DNA of 42,121 bases from Anoxybacillus sp. J5B_2022 (lineage in GTDB: Bacteria > Bacillota > Bacilli > Bacillales > Anoxybacillaceae): assembly GCF_026847645.1 (NCBI RefSeq), contig NZ_JAPSMC010000022.1, positions 1 through 42,121 of the forward strand, in the 5' to 3' direction. The notes below the pieces were generated by a model. The model was not told the DNA's origin. It was given only the letters and a program-made list of their open reading frames with translations, and ran no database searches. How positions within the stretch are numbered: position 1 is the stretch's first letter; every line of letters begins with the position of its first letter. Below are positions 1 to 10,065 of the stretch, piece by piece. A program made the translations under genes and the position numbers.

Positions 1-28
1 AAATTTCACGGGTAAGCGGGAGCAAAAG

Positions 29-59
29 TGCATGAAATCACAACAAAGCGGCGACAATA
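29..59 (+). promoter_or_regulatory. Predicted SigG (forespore) promoter of gpr
   Basis: The -35 TGCATG (29-34) fits the SigG consensus YGHATR exactly. The -10 GACAATA (53-59) fits CAHWHTA at 6 of 7 positions after an 18-nt spacer. The start site would fall near 66, just ahead of the ribosome binding site at 74-81. gpr is a known SigG-type target, so place and function agree. This is a consensus match read by eye. Confidence 0.55.
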
Positions 60-90
60 AACATATATGGAGAAAAGGAGGAATGCCGCT

Positions 91-1200
91 ATGTTAGACC
101 TTAGCAAATACGCGGTACGGACGGATTTAGCCGTGGAGGCGCACGAAATGGCGGTAGAAGAACGGCTGCAACAAAAGCGTGAAGCATCGTCGCAAATTGA
201 AGGCGTCATCATTCATGACCGCGAAATCGACGGGGTGAAATTATCGCATGTCGAAGTGACGGAAGAAGGCGCGAAATCGATCGGCAAAAAGCCGGGAACG
301 TATATTACGATTGAAGCACAAGGCATTCGCGAGCAAGACACCGAACTACAAAAAAAGGTAGAGGAAATATTTGCGAAAGAGTTTCATTCGTTTTTACGCA
401 AATTAAATATTGGGCAAGCGGCGAGTTGTCTTGTCGTAGGTCTTGGCAATGACAACGTCACTCCTGATGCGCTCGGCCCGCTAGCGGTTGAAAATTTACT
501 GATTACAAGACATTTGTTTCAGCTTCAACCAGAAAGCGTTGAAGAAGGGTTTCGACCGGTAAGCGCCGTTGCGCCGGGCGTGATGGGGACGACAGGAATT
601 GAAACGAGCGATATTATTCGCGGGGTCGTCGAAAAAACAAAGCCAGATTTTGTTGTTGTGATCGATGCGTTGGCGGCTCGGTCGATTGAACGTGTCAATG
701 CAACGATTCAAATTTCCGACACCGGCATCCACCCAGGATCGGGAGTGGGGAATAAACGAAAAGAACTGAGCAAAGAAACGCTAGGAATTCCGGTCATTGC
801 AATCGGGGTGCCAACCGTTGTCGATGCGGTGTCGATTACGAGCGATACGATTGATTTTTTGTTGAAACATTTCGGAAGAGAAATGCGGGAAGGGAAGCGT
901 CCTTCTCATTTATTAACACCATCTGGCTGGATGTTTGGAAAACGAAAAAAACTAACGGAAGAAGATATGCCAGGACCAGCAGAACGGTCGACATTTTTAG
1001 GGATGATCGGGACGCTTGACGACGAAGAAAAACGGTCGCTCATTCATGAAGTGCTGGCACCGCTTGGCCATAATTTAATGGTGACGCCGAAAGAAGTCGA
1101 TTTATTTATTGAAGATATGGCCAATTTGCTCGCAAGCGGTTTAAATGCGGCACTGCACGAGCAAGTTGACCAAGGCAACACCGGCGCCTATACGCATTAA
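91..1200 (+). CDS. gpr: Germination protease GPR (spore endopeptidase)
   Basis: GPR degrades the small acid-soluble proteins that coat spore DNA, releasing amino acids at germination. It is made in the forespore as a zymogen. The 369-residue product carries the family's long conserved blocks, including [53 protein letters not shown] and [13 protein letters not shown], and its length matches the family. I chose ATG 91 because AAAAGGAGG lies 9 nt upstream; an in-frame ATG at 67 precedes that site and has no ribosome binding site. A predicted SigG promoter lies at 29-59. spoIIP follows in the same direction with a 78-nt gap, as in B. subtilis. Confidence 0.97.
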   Translation: MLDLSKYAVRTDLAVEAHEMAVEERLQQKREASSQIEGVIIHDREIDGVKLSHVEVTEEGAKSIGKKPGTYITIEAQGIREQDTELQKKVEEIFAKEFHSFLRKLNIGQAASCLVVGLGNDNVTPDALGPLAVENLLITRHLFQLQPESVEEGFRPVSAVAPGVMGTTGIETSDIIRGVVEKTKPDFVVVIDALAARSIERVNATIQISDTGIHPGSGVGNKRKELSKETLGIPVIAIGVPTVVDAVSITSDTIDFLLKHFGREMREGKRPSHLLTPSGWMFGKRKKLTEEDMPGPAERSTFLGMIGTLDDEEKRSLIHEVLAPLGHNLMVTPKEVDLFIEDMANLLASGLNAALHEQVDQGNTGAYTH

Positions 1201-1215
1201 TCGCAAAAAAATCGG

Positions 1216-1244
1216 TTCTATCTTTTTAAGCTTGGCCATACTGT
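1216..1244 (+). promoter_or_regulatory. Candidate SigE promoter of spoIIP
   Basis: TTCTATC (1216-1222), a 14-nt spacer, then CATACTGT (1237-1244), against the SigE -10 CATACAHT. The -35 keeps only the central TAT. The same geometry recurs before yqfC (16935-16963). spoIIP is a SigE-type mother-cell gene in B. subtilis. The match is partial. Confidence 0.35.
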
Positions 1245-1278
1245 TAAATTAGTAGACAAGCTTAGAAAGGGTGAGAAC

Positions 1279-2478
1279 ATGAAACGGCTTCGTTCTCGAC
1301 AAATGATCGTAACGATTCATGGGACAAGCATTAAAAAAATAGCGATTATCGCGGTTTTAGGCTGGATGATGATGTTTACGCTCGTCGGGTTATTGACATC
1401 ATTAAAACCGGAATATCGTTTTTCTTCGTCATCGGTAAATAACGTAGTGAACCATTTTCCTGAGGAAACGTTCGTCCATTTGCTTAGCTTTGAAAATCAT
1501 TATTTTTTGCAAAACTTGCCGAAAGAGAGGCAACGAATCAGTTACTCCTCGATTTTGTTTCGCATCATGACAAGCGTTAATCTCAACGATCCGCGCAGCT
1601 TGCTCGGAAGCGAGCTGCCAGGCTTCGCCTTATACGACAGCAAAATCGTTGTTGCCGGAGAAGGAACGGACTATACGAACATGCCATATGAATCAGCCCC
1701 GCCGCTTGAAGTCATGCTCGCCGAGCGGGAAGCGTCTTTAGAAAATTTAGAGAAAGCTGATGAGGCTCAAGATGAAAAACCGGTACCGCCGCCAACGATG
1801 ACGACAGGTGGAAAAAAAGTTGTATATATTTACTATACACATACGTATGAATCGTATTTACCAGCTTTGAAAGGGGTCACGAATCCGGATCTTGCGTTTC
1901 ATCGCAGTGTGAACGTGACAAAAGTTGGGCAAAAATTAGCGGAAGAGTTAGAAAAGCGGGGGATTGGTGCTGAAGGAAGCTCCGTTGACATCCAACGAAA
2001 GCTAGTAGAAAAAGGGATGAAATATTACCAATCCTACGACATGTCTCGGCAAATCGTTATGGAGGCGCTTGGTCATAATCGTGATTTGCAATATTTAATT
2101 GATATTCACCGCGATTCCCGGCGCCGAAAATATACGACGGTGACGATTAACGGAATTGATTATGCTCGTGTCGTGTTTATTATTGGCGGGGAAAATCCGA
2201 ATTACGAAAGAAATTTGCAGCTGGCGACACAGCTTCATCAATTGCTGCAAAAAAAATATCCGGGGTTAAGCCGTGGAGTAATCGAGAAAAAAGGGGAGGA
2301 AACGAACGGGAAATTTAATCAAGATTTATCAGGAAACGCGATGTTAATCGAATTTGGCGGAGTGGAAAATGCGTTTGAAGAACTATTTCGAACCGCAGCG
2401 GCCGTTGCGGATGTGTTTAGCGAGTATTATTGGCAGGCGGAAAAAGTGCAAGCGCCGGCTCCTGCGCAAAAGAAGTAA
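1279..2478 (+). CDS. spoIIP: Stage II sporulation protein P, amidase/endopeptidase
   Basis: SpoIIP works with SpoIID and SpoIIM to remodel peptidoglycan while the mother-cell membrane engulfs the forespore. The 399-residue product has a short basic N-terminus, one membrane anchor at about residues 20-42, a low-complexity stretch near 150-172 (EKADEAQDEKPVPPP), then the SpoIIP domain. The likely metal-site residues are visible: H188 in YYTHTYES, H277 in DIHRDS and E358 in LIEFGG. ATG 1279 follows GAAAGGGTG at a good distance. It lies between gpr and yqxA, as in B. subtilis. Confidence 0.96.
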   Translation: MKRLRSRQMIVTIHGTSIKKIAIIAVLGWMMMFTLVGLLTSLKPEYRFSSSSVNNVVNHFPEETFVHLLSFENHYFLQNLPKERQRISYSSILFRIMTSVNLNDPRSLLGSELPGFALYDSKIVVAGEGTDYTNMPYESAPPLEVMLAEREASLENLEKADEAQDEKPVPPPTMTTGGKKVVYIYYTHTYESYLPALKGVTNPDLAFHRSVNVTKVGQKLAEELEKRGIGAEGSSVDIQRKLVEKGMKYYQSYDMSRQIVMEALGHNRDLQYLIDIHRDSRRRKYTTVTINGIDYARVVFIIGGENPNYERNLQLATQLHQLLQKKYPGLSRGVIEKKGEETNGKFNQDLSGNAMLIEFGGVENAFEELFRTAAAVADVFSEYYWQAEKVQAPAPAQKK

Positions 2479-2542
2479 ACAAAGATGTAATCTTGGCTAT
2501 AAAGTGCCAAAAATGTTGATATACCGACATCGGAGGGTAGAG

Positions 2543-2878
2543 ATGAAATTTACGCTGCAGTTTTTTGCCGCTGTTGTCATTCTTTTTTTTGGTGTGCTGC
2601 TTGGTATGCAACAAGCAAACGAAGGGCTGTTAAAGATGAAAGGATATCACGACCCGTCGTTTCAATCGGTAGTGGCTGTCAAGAAAAATGAAAAAGGAGC
2701 GGTTGAAGCGACAGTGCTAGGAAACAAAGTAACGAGCGAAACGGTAGACGAAAAGGCGAAAAAGCTAGAACAATGGAAAATGTTCAACTTGTTTTCTGAG
2801 CTTGGAAAACGTTTGGCGGAAGCAGTTCATCTGGCGGTGACCGAGCTACTTTCATTGTTCGGCAAGCTCGTGAAATGA
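2543..2878 (+). CDS. yqxA: YqxA family small membrane protein (DUF3679-like)
   Basis: The 111-residue product begins with one hydrophobic segment (about residues 3-22, FTLQFFAAVVILFFGVLLGM) and continues as a charged helix-rich domain that ends hydrophobically. It matches YqxA in size, topology and position after spoIIP; the function is unknown. The open frame extends back into spoIIP, but ATG 2543 has GGAGGG 6-11 nt upstream and gives the natural start. A 6-bp hairpin (TTGGC..GCCAA) lies in the 64-nt gap after spoIIP. A strong terminator follows at once, so yqxA probably closes the gpr-spoIIP unit. Confidence 0.85.
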   Translation: MKFTLQFFAAVVILFFGVLLGMQQANEGLLKMKGYHDPSFQSVVAVKKNEKGAVEATVLGNKVTSETVDEKAKKLEQWKMFNLFSELGKRLAEAVHLAVTELLSLFGKLVK

Positions 2879-2901
2879 AGTCGGGGATCCCCGGCTTTTT
2901 T
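2879..2901 (+). terminator. Rho-independent terminator after yqxA
   Basis: The perfect palindrome CGGGGATCCCCG is extended by G-U and A-U pairs and followed by TTTTTT. It starts at the yqxA stop codon. Confidence 0.85.
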
Positions 2902-2916
2902 CTTTCGTGCTAATCA

Positions 2917-2945
2917 TTGAATATTGCCGGTTGTGTTGCTATAAT
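2917..2945 (+). promoter_or_regulatory. SigA promoter of lepA
   Basis: TTGAAT (2917-2922), 17-nt spacer, TATAAT (2940-2945). The start site would be about 35 nt upstream of the lepA ATG. It lies directly after the yqxA terminator. Confidence 0.8.
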
Positions 2946-2985
2946 CAAAGCTAGTGTAGTTTCGGAAACAGTAGGAGTGAAATAG

Positions 2986-4812
2986 ATGAATCGTGAAGAA
3001 AGACTAAAAAGAAGAGAAAAAATCCGCAACTTTTCCATTATCGCGCATATTGACCATGGAAAATCGACATTGGCTGACCGCATTCTTGAGCGCACAGGGG
3101 CGATTTCGGAGCGGGAAATGAAAGACCAGCTGCTTGATTCGATGGAGTTAGAGCGTGAGCGCGGCATTACAATTAAATTGAATGCTGTGCAGCTAAACTA
3201 TAAAGCAAAAGACGGGGAAGAATACATTTTCCATTTAATTGATACGCCTGGGCACGTCGATTTCACGTATGAAGTATCGCGCAGTTTAGCTGCTTGTGAA
3301 GGGGCGATTCTCGTTGTCGATGCGGCGCAAGGGATTGAGGCGCAAACATTAGCGAACGTGTATTTGGCGTTAGACAACAACCTTGAAATTTTACCGGTCA
3401 TTAATAAAATCGATTTACCAAGCGCTGAGCCAGAGCGCGTCCGCCAAGAAATCGAAGATGTGATTGGACTAGATGCTTCCGAAGCGGTATTAGCCTCCGC
3501 CAAAGCTGGCATCGGTATCGATGAAATTTTAGAACAAATCGTCGAAAAAATTCCTGCGCCAACTGGTGATCCAGATGCGCCGCTGAAAGCGCTCATTTTT
3601 GACTCGCTTTACGACTCGTATCGCGGTGTCGTCGCCTATATCCGTGTCGTCGAAGGAACCGTCAAGCCGGGGCAAAAAATTAAAATGATGTCGACGGGAA
3701 AAGAATTTGAAGTCGTGGAAGTCGGCGTCTTTACACCAAAAGCAAAAGTCGTCGATGAATTGACCGTCGGAGACGTTGGCTATTTGACTGCTTCCATTAA
3801 AAATGTAAGCGACACGCGCGTCGGGGATACGATTACCGATGCGAAAAATCCGGCCGCTGAGCCGCTTCCGGGGTATCGCCGGTTAAATCCGATGGTCTTT
3901 TGCGGCATGTATCCGATCGATACGGCGAAATATAACGATTTGCGCGAAGCGTTGGAAAAATTGCAGTTAAACGATGCCGCGCTCCAATTTGAGCCGGAAA
4001 CGTCACAAGCGCTTGGTTTCGGCTTCCGATGTGGCTTTTTAGGGCTATTGCATATGGAAATTATTCAAGAGCGCATCGAGCGCGAATTTAACATTGACTT
4101 AATTACAACTGCGCCAAGCGTTGTTTACAAAGTGTATTTAACGGACGGAACGGAGCTTCAAGTCGATAACCCATCGAACATGCCGGATCCGCAAAAAATT
4201 GACCGCGTCGAAGAACCGTATGTCAAAGCGACGGTGATGGTGCCGAACGATTACGTCGGAGCGGTCATGGAATTATGCCAAGGCAAGCGCGGTATTTTTG
4301 TTGACATGCAATATTTAGACGAAAAACGGGTCATGTTAATTTATGAAATTCCGTTATCCGAAATTGTCTATGATTTCTTCGATAGTTTAAAATCGAGCAC
4401 GAAAGGGTATGCGTCGTTCGACTACGAACTCATCGGCTACAAACCGTCCAAACTCGTGAAAATGGACATTCTTTTAAATGGCGAAAAAGTGGACGCACTT
4501 TCGTTCATCGTTCACCGCGATTCGGCGTATGAGCGTGGAAAAGTGATTGTCGAAAAGCTAAAAGACTTAATCCCGCGCCAACAATTTGAAGTGCCGGTAC
4601 AAGCGGCGATCGGGAACAAAATCGTTGCTCGTTCTACCATTAAGGCGCTGCGTAAAAACGTCTTGGCGAAATGTTACGGCGGTGACGTATCGCGGAAACG
4701 GAAACTATTAGAAAAACAAAAAGAAGGGAAAAAGCGGATGAAGCAAGTCGGCTCCGTCGAAGTTCCGCAAGAAGCGTTCATGGCCGTACTGAAAATGGAC
4801 GATAAAAAATAA
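2986..4812 (+). CDS. lepA: Elongation factor 4 (ribosomal back-translocase GTPase LepA)
   Basis: LepA is a translational GTPase that binds the ribosome and affects translocation or initiation fidelity under stress. The 608-residue product has G1 AHIDHGKST (residues 20-28), G3 DTPGHVD (86-92) and G4 NKID (140-143), then EF-G-like domains II, III and V. It ends in the LepA-specific C-terminal domain with a strongly basic segment ([18 protein letters not shown]). Length matches the family. ATG 2986 follows TAGGAGTGA. It has its own SigA promoter and a terminator, so it is probably monocistronic with partial read-through to hemW. Confidence 0.98.
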   Translation: MNREERLKRREKIRNFSIIAHIDHGKSTLADRILERTGAISEREMKDQLLDSMELERERGITIKLNAVQLNYKAKDGEEYIFHLIDTPGHVDFTYEVSRSLAACEGAILVVDAAQGIEAQTLANVYLALDNNLEILPVINKIDLPSAEPERVRQEIEDVIGLDASEAVLASAKAGIGIDEILEQIVEKIPAPTGDPDAPLKALIFDSLYDSYRGVVAYIRVVEGTVKPGQKIKMMSTGKEFEVVEVGVFTPKAKVVDELTVGDVGYLTASIKNVSDTRVGDTITDAKNPAAEPLPGYRRLNPMVFCGMYPIDTAKYNDLREALEKLQLNDAALQFEPETSQALGFGFRCGFLGLLHMEIIQERIEREFNIDLITTAPSVVYKVYLTDGTELQVDNPSNMPDPQKIDRVEEPYVKATVMVPNDYVGAVMELCQGKRGIFVDMQYLDEKRVMLIYEIPLSEIVYDFFDSLKSSTKGYASFDYELIGYKPSKLVKMDILLNGEKVDALSFIVHRDSAYERGKVIVEKLKDLIPRQQFEVPVQAAIGNKIVARSTIKALRKNVLAKCYGGDVSRKRKLLEKQKEGKKRMKQVGSVEVPQEAFMAVLKMDDKK

Positions 4813-4820
4813 CGAAAAAC

Positions 4821-4857
4821 AAAGGCTGTCTCATCGGATGGGATGGCCTTATTTTTT
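4821..4857 (+). terminator. Terminator between lepA and hemW
   Basis: AAGGCTGTCTCA pairs with TGGGATGGCCTT over about 12 bp with some G-U pairs, followed by ATTTTTT. hemW starts 20 nt downstream, so some read-through is likely. Confidence 0.7.
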
Positions 4858-4877
4858 ACGAAAAGGAGCGATAACGA

Positions 4878-6023
4878 TTGATTCGGGCAGCGTATTTGCA
4901 CATTCCGTTTTGTACGCACATTTGCCATTATTGCGATTTCAACAAAGTATTTTTAAAAGGACAGCCGGTGATGGAATATTTGCAGGCGATGGAACAAGAA
5001 ATGAGGCGGACGATCGCGCAGTTTCCGACCGATCAGCTACACACGATTTTTGTTGGCGGTGGCACGCCAACTGCGCTCGATATACGACAGCTCGATTTTT
5101 TGTTAACGAGCATTCATAACTACCTTCCGTTTGTGGCGGATGACGTGGAATTTACGTTGGAAGCAAACCCGAATGAACTGTCACGCGAAAAATTGCAGCT
5201 ATTAAAAGAAGCGGGGGTCAATCGGTTAAGTATCGGGGTGCAAACGTTCGATGATGAGTTGTTAAAACACATCGGTCGTACCCATCGGCAAACCGATGTG
5301 TTGCGTGCGCTCGAAGCAGCAAAAGCGGTCGGTTTTTCTAACGTTAGCATCGATTTAATGTATGGGTTGCCGGGGCAAACGATCGCGCAACTACAAGCGG
5401 ATTTGGCTCTAGCGTTTTCGCTCGATGTTCAGCACATTTCAGCGTATTCGTTAATTATTGAGCCTAAAACTGTGTTTTATAATTTAATGAGAAAAGGTAA
5501 CCTTTCTTTGCCAGATCAAGAGGAAGAAGCGGAAATGTACGAAGAAATTATAAAAAAAATGGAAGAAAACAAGTACAACCAATACGAGCTCAGTAATTAT
5601 ACCCGCCCCGGCTTTGAAAGCCGCCATAATTTGACGTATTGGAATAACGAAGAATATTACGGAATCGGCGCTGGTGCCCATAGTTACGTCAATGGAACGC
5701 GAAACGTTAATGCCAGACCGCTCAAAAAATATATAGAGTTGATTCAACAAGGCAAACTACCGTATATAGAACACCATGAAGTCAGCGAGACAGAGCGAAT
5801 GGAAGAGGAAATGTTTTTAGGATTGCGAAAAATGGAAGGGGTAGCCAAACAGCGATTTTACGAAAAATTTCACCGGTCGGTTCACGATGTGTTTGCTGAA
5901 GTAATTGAAAATGAAAAAGAGAAAGGGCTATTGGAGGAAACCGCAACTCATCTTCGCCTCACGCACCGCGGCAAACTACTTGGCAATGAAGTGTTTCAGT
6001 CGTTTCTTGGCACGTATGAGTAA
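4878..6023 (+). CDS. hemW: Radical SAM heme chaperone HemW (HemN-like)
   Basis: HemW is a radical SAM protein related to oxygen-independent coproporphyrinogen oxidase HemN, now regarded as a heme chaperone. The 381-residue product has the cluster motif HIPFCTHICHYCDF with C12, C16 and C19, the GGGTPT SAM motif, EANPNEL and GVQTFDD, and a C-terminal HemN domain (LGLRKMEGV). As usual in HemW, it lacks the extra N-terminal region of true HemN. The start is TTG 4878, set by AAAAGGAG at 4861-4868. It lies between lepA and the hrcA operon, as in B. subtilis. Confidence 0.95.
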   Translation: MIRAAYLHIPFCTHICHYCDFNKVFLKGQPVMEYLQAMEQEMRRTIAQFPTDQLHTIFVGGGTPTALDIRQLDFLLTSIHNYLPFVADDVEFTLEANPNELSREKLQLLKEAGVNRLSIGVQTFDDELLKHIGRTHRQTDVLRALEAAKAVGFSNVSIDLMYGLPGQTIAQLQADLALAFSLDVQHISAYSLIIEPKTVFYNLMRKGNLSLPDQEEEAEMYEEIIKKMEENKYNQYELSNYTRPGFESRHNLTYWNNEEYYGIGAGAHSYVNGTRNVNARPLKKYIELIQQGKLPYIEHHEVSETERMEEEMFLGLRKMEGVAKQRFYEKFHRSVHDVFAEVIENEKEKGLLEETATHLRLTHRGKLLGNEVFQSFLGTYE

Positions 6024-6059
6024 AATGTTTGTGGGAGGGCGCTAAATCCTCTTCCATAT

Positions 6060-6084
6060 GTTTCAAGGGGAGGGTTCCTTGAAC
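6060..6084. repeat. Short inverted repeat after hemW
   Basis: GTTTCAAGG and CCTTGAAC form a stem of about 8 bp around GGAGGGTT. No U-run follows, so it is not a convincing terminator. It may mark the left side of the insertion-sequence scar described next. Confidence 0.4.
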
Positions 6085-6114
6085 AGAAGGGGGATGAGCA
6101 AAAAAGATGCAAAA

Positions 6115-6193
6115 AGGACTCTCTTCCTGTATTGTGATAAGTGCACATAAATCACTAAGGAGGTCAGAGAGTCCTATGCAACAGTTTATCACA
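6115..6193. repeat. Nested inverted repeats upstream of the transposase fragment
   Basis: Two perfect inverted repeats interlock. AGGACTCTCT (6115-6124) pairs with AGAGAGTCCT (6166-6175). TGTGATAA (6133-6140) pairs with TTATCACA (6186-6193). Together they cover the leader, ribosome binding site and start codon of the transposase fragment. Such structures at insertion-sequence ends can sequester the start site; that role is inferred. Confidence 0.5.
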
Positions 6194-6316
6194 GGTGGAC
6201 AAACATTAAAAGAGCTAGAAGCAGAATTGTTTTGGCTGTTACAAAAAACCTATGGAGAAATGCTTCAACAGGTATTGGAATGGCACAACCTAATTGACAG
6301 AAACGACCGAATTTGA
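6176..6316 (+). pseudogene. Truncated transposase N-terminus, probably ISLre2 (UPF0236) family
   Basis: The 46-codon frame starts at ATG 6176 with AAGGAGG at 6157-6163. Its first 35 or so residues (QTLKELEAELFWLLQKTYG, then EMLQQVLE) resemble the N-terminal helix of ISLre2/UPF0236 transposases. The rest of a transposase of about 400-500 residues is missing. After VLE the sequence (WHNLIDRNDRI) no longer looks like the family, so the deletion junction is near 6280. The tail of the frame runs through the -35 box of hrcA. Family assignment is from memory of the motif. It could instead be an unrelated small protein. Confidence 0.5.
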
Positions 6317-6328
6317 TACTTTAATAAT
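6294..6328 (+). promoter_or_regulatory. Promoter of the hrcA-dnaK operon
   Basis: A perfect -35 TTGACA lies at 6294-6299. The -10 is ambiguous: TACTTT (6317-6322) gives a 17-nt spacer, GATACT (6315-6320) gives 15, and TAATAAT (6322-6328) reads better but is too far. CIRCE begins 5 nt after the last candidate, so bound HrcA would block initiation. Confidence 0.6.
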
Positions 6329-6332
6329 AGAT

Positions 6333-6359
6333 TTAGCACTCGAACAACCTGAGTGCTAA
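6333..6359. promoter_or_regulatory. CIRCE operator (HrcA binding site)
   Basis: TTAGCACTC-N9-GAGTGCTAA matches the CIRCE consensus with no mismatch. It lies 15 nt upstream of the hrcA start, so HrcA represses its own operon and GroE-dependent HrcA folding would make it heat responsive. This mechanism is established for the family. Confidence 0.97.
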
Positions 6360-6374
6360 CAGAGGTGATGATAG

Positions 6375-7409
6375 TTGCTAACCGATCGCCAATTACTTAT
6401 TTTACAAGTCATTATTGATGATTTTATTCGTTACGGTCAGCCCGTCGGCTCCAGAACGTTATCAAAGAAAGAGAAAATTATGTTCAGCTCAGCGACGATC
6501 CGAAATGAAATGGCAGATTTGGAAGAATTGGGATATATTGAGAAAACGCACATTTCATCGGGAAGGGTGCCATCGGAAAAAGGCTATCGTTATTATGTCG
6601 ACCATCTATTGTCACCACAGCGGCTGACACAAGAAGATATGAACAAAATTAAATCAATTTTCGCCGATCGTATTTATGAACTGGAAAAACTAGTGCAAAA
6701 ATCAGCGCAAATTTTGTCCGACTTAACAAGCTATACATCGATCGTTCTCGGACCGGCCGTGAAAGAAAATAAGTTGAAACGGCTACAAATTATTCCGCTG
6801 AACAAAGAAACAGCGGTGGCGATTATCGTTACAGATACGGGGCATGTGGAGAACCGCGTTATTACGATTCCAGCTTCCGTGAACGCTTCCGATTTAGAAA
6901 AAATGGTGAACATTTTGAATGAGCGGCTAGTCGGTGTGCCGCTGATCGAATTAAAAGATAAAATTTATAAAGAAGTGGCCAACGTGTTGCGCACGCATAT
7001 TTATCGCTATGACAGCATGTTGAAAACGATCGCCGAAACGCTCGATGTACCGCAAGAAGAGAAGATGTTTTTTGCCGGAAAAACGAACATGCTCAGCCAG
7101 CCGGAGTTTAACGATATTCAAAAAATCCGCTCCTTAATGACCATGATCGAGCAAGAAAAAGACTTTTACCGTTTGTTGCGCAAAAACCGGCAAAAAGGTA
7201 TTCAAGTCACGATCGGACGCGAAAACCAATTAAGCGGAATGGAAAACTGCAGCTTAATTACAGCGACCTATTCGATCGGCGAAGAACAGTTGGGAACGAT
7301 TGCAGTGCTCGGCCCGACGCGCATGGAATATTCTCGCGTCATTACGATTCTAAACCGCGTCGCCTCCGATTTATCGACGGTGCTGACAGACTGGTATCAA
7401 AACAACTAG
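6375..7409 (+). CDS. hrcA: Heat-inducible transcription repressor HrcA
   Basis: HrcA represses class I heat-shock genes by binding CIRCE. The 344-residue product has an N-terminal winged helix ([45 protein letters not shown]) and a C-terminal GAF-like effector domain ending in [16 protein letters not shown] 6375 is the start, following AGAGGTGATGA, and it aligns with the usual ML(T/N)-RQLLIL start. It is the first gene of the operon, directly after its own operator. Confidence 0.97.
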   Translation: MLTDRQLLILQVIIDDFIRYGQPVGSRTLSKKEKIMFSSATIRNEMADLEELGYIEKTHISSGRVPSEKGYRYYVDHLLSPQRLTQEDMNKIKSIFADRIYELEKLVQKSAQILSDLTSYTSIVLGPAVKENKLKRLQIIPLNKETAVAIIVTDTGHVENRVITIPASVNASDLEKMVNILNERLVGVPLIELKDKIYKEVANVLRTHIYRYDSMLKTIAETLDVPQEEKMFFAGKTNMLSQPEFNDIQKIRSLMTMIEQEKDFYRLLRKNRQKGIQVTIGRENQLSGMENCSLITATYSIGEEQLGTIAVLGPTRMEYSRVITILNRVASDLSTVLTDWYQNN

Positions 7410-7429
7410 CATTGGTCATATTGGATAAT

Positions 7430-7456
7430 GGATGGCAGGTGGTTGACACCCCATCC
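7430..7456 (+). promoter_or_regulatory. Stem-loop in the hrcA-grpE spacer
   Basis: GGATGG and CCATCC enclose GGTG..CACC, giving 10 paired bases with a small bulge and a GTTGA loop region. Only TTTCC follows, so termination would be weak. It may instead act as a processing or stability element separating hrcA from the abundant grpE-dnaK message; that is inference. Confidence 0.5.
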
Positions 7457-7505
7457 TTTCCTTGTGAAATATACATAAACAATCGCTGAAAGGGAGGTGA
7501 GGTTG

Positions 7506-8093
7506 GTGGAAAAAGAACAAAAAGAAACGGTTCAAGTGCAAGAAGAGACTACATATGAACAACCGGATGTAAATACGGAAGAAACAGAAACAACAGAAGT
7601 GCAGCAAGAAACAGCCAATCAAAGCGAAGAGCTGGCGACTGCACACGCACAAATTGCGGAGTTGCAAGGGAAATTGCAAGAAATGGAACAGCGTTATCTT
7701 CGCTTGTATGCGGATTTTGATAATTTTCGGCGCCGCACAAAGCTCGAATTTGAAGCGGCCGAAAAATACCGTGCCCAAAGCTTAGTGACGGATTTATTGC
7801 CAGCGTTAGATAACTTCGAACGCGCCTTAAAAATTGAAGTGGAAGACGAAAAAGCGAAATCGATTTTACAAGGAATGGAAATGGTGTACCGCTCTTTAGT
7901 AGAAGCGTTGAAAAAAGAAGGGGTCGAGGCGATTGAATCGGTTGGAAAACCGTTCGACCCGCATGTGCATCAAGCGGTGATGCAAGTCGAAGATAGCAAC
8001 TACGAACCAAACACGGTCGTTGAAGAATTTCAAAAAGGATATAAATTAAAAGACCGTGTCATTCGGCCAGCAATGGTCAAAGTGAGTCAATAA
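7506..8093 (+). CDS. grpE: Nucleotide exchange factor GrpE
   Basis: GrpE releases ADP from DnaK. The 195-residue product has an acidic, Glu/Gln/Thr-rich N-terminus, a long coiled coil at about 40-85 ([23 protein letters not shown]) and the beta domain ending [18 protein letters not shown]. The start is GTG 7506 or TTG 7503; GTG 7506 sits better behind AAAGGGAGGTG (7490-7499). An earlier in-frame GTG at 7497 lies inside that ribosome binding site. dnaK begins 21 nt later. Confidence 0.95.
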   Translation: MEKEQKETVQVQEETTYEQPDVNTEETETTEVQQETANQSEELATAHAQIAELQGKLQEMEQRYLRLYADFDNFRRRTKLEFEAAEKYRAQSLVTDLLPALDNFERALKIEVEDEKAKSILQGMEMVYRSLVEALKKEGVEAIESVGKPFDPHVHQAVMQVEDSNYEPNTVVEEFQKGYKLKDRVIRPAMVKVSQ

Positions 8094-9941
<1,848 letters not shown>

Positions 9942-9947
9942 AAAGAG

Positions 9948-9984
9948 AAAGTCAAAGTCAGGCCTGCCTTGGCTTTGACTTTTT
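9948..9984 (+). terminator. Terminator between dnaK and dnaJ
   Basis: AAAGTCAAAGTCAGG pairs with CCTTGGCTTTGACTTT around a short loop (about 14 bp, two mismatches), followed by TTTTT. It would lower dnaJ expression relative to dnaK. Confidence 0.8.
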
Positions 9985-10001
9985 CATTTCACGCGTACCT
10001 A

Positions 10002-10031
10002 TTGCATATGCCAAGAAACGAATGATACAAT
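10002..10031 (+). promoter_or_regulatory. Internal SigA promoter before dnaJ
   Basis: TTGCAT (10002-10007), 18-nt spacer, TACAAT (10026-10031), placed after the dnaK terminator. No CIRCE lies nearby, so dnaJ-prmA-rsmE-mtaB can be transcribed independently of HrcA. Confidence 0.65.
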
Positions 10032-10065
10032 TAATTTTATGTGAGTGAAACGGGAGTGGGTGATG

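Noticed and set aside
67-90. Upstream in-frame ATG for gpr
   Set aside because: It lies ahead of the AAAAGGAGG site and adds residues not found in the family; ATG 91 is better.
7549-8010. Long minus-strand open frame antisense to grpE
   Set aside because: It lies wholly inside a well-supported gene, has no ribosome binding site, and its Ser/Arg/Leu-rich composition is typical of antisense shadows.
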